Part shown: in pieces, positions 62,646 to 64,000 of the stretch | Position numbering within the stretch: position 1 is the stretch's first letter | Layout of the letters: every line of letters begins with the position of its first letter | DNA from: Haloarcula rubra | GTDB taxonomy: Archaea > Halobacteriota > Halobacteria > Halobacteriales > Haloarculaceae | Direction of reading: 5' to 3' | Assembly: GCF_019599465.1 (NCBI RefSeq) | Contig: NZ_RKLR01000004.1 | Span: forward strand, 244,162-308,161 | DNA: 64,000 nt | Notes under the pieces: generated by a model | What the model was told of the DNA's origin: nothing | Databases searched by the model: none | The model's input: only the letters and a program-made list of their open reading frames with translations | Made by a program: the position numbers and the translations under genes

Positions 62646-64000
<1,355 letters not shown>

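Overview
The window is a contiguous piece of a haloarchaeal chromosome (class Halobacteria). The evidence is high GC with G/C-ending codons, very acidic proteins, TATA boxes 25-30 bases before start codons with almost no 5' leader, and haloarchaeal families (LWR-salt, DUF2150, HFX_2341/DUF6293, fused AhbA/AhbB, MVA-pathway HMG-CoA synthase, archaeal DnaG, RfcL, aIF5A). A Haloarcula-like relative is plausible, but the genus cannot be fixed from the sequence alone. Genes are tightly packed on both strands, with many ATGA or TGATG overlaps. I see no tRNA, rRNA, CRISPR array, insertion sequence or replication origin.

Left part (1-14.4 kb): the end of an aldehyde dehydrogenase coupled to an acyl-reductase-like SDR; threonine synthase; SprT-like metalloprotease plus NIF3-like protein; a zinc-ribbon protein; a lipoprotein; aIF5A with an agmatinase-family enzyme; a phytanoyl-CoA dioxygenase / Nramp-like transporter / P-loop operon; an ABM monooxygenase-like protein; UbiB-type kinase; Hsp20; a GIDE-like membrane protein; and a shortened MoeA-like protein.

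14.4-20.4 kb is a type IV pilus-like operon (secretion ATPase, PilC-type platform, large pilin-like protein) with a long SD-containing leader. A paralogue of its large pilin-like protein lies in a second locus at 47.2-50.4 kb beside a PKD-domain pilin-like protein, with visibly lower GC. A fourth pilin-like gene is at 55.4-56.0 kb.

20.4-31.8 kb holds HAD hydrolase, LWR-salt protein, pterin dehydratase, a haem cluster (HemA, precorrin-2 dehydrogenase, fused siroheme decarboxylase), tandem cold-shock genes, a canonical cis-prenyltransferase, an isolated EF-1alpha gene, a second cis-prenyltransferase homologue lacking the catalytic motif, and a DUF92/TMEM19-like membrane protein.

31.8-46.6 kb holds DnaG primase, a sugar isomerase-like TIM barrel, a CsaA-like tRNA-binding protein, a DUF3311/SSS symporter pair, a thioredoxin-fold peroxidase, a CARF-like HTH regulator, ValRS, DUF1405 protein, a REC-PAS histidine kinase, PdxS and MscS. 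ValRS is preceded by an unannotated 22-codon, valine-rich leader ORF with potential RNA structure. This is the strongest candidate here for an undescribed system: an archaeal peptide-leader control of an aminoacyl-tRNA synthetase.

50.5-64 kb holds HMG-CoA synthase, a multicopper oxidase/ZIP transporter operon behind a perfect 14-bp palindrome and a 23-codon upstream ORF, an XRE regulator, RfcL, a cupin, a complete polar amino-acid ABC transporter, a half-size CtaA-like haem A synthase and the start of a malic enzyme fused to a phosphotransacetylase-like domain.
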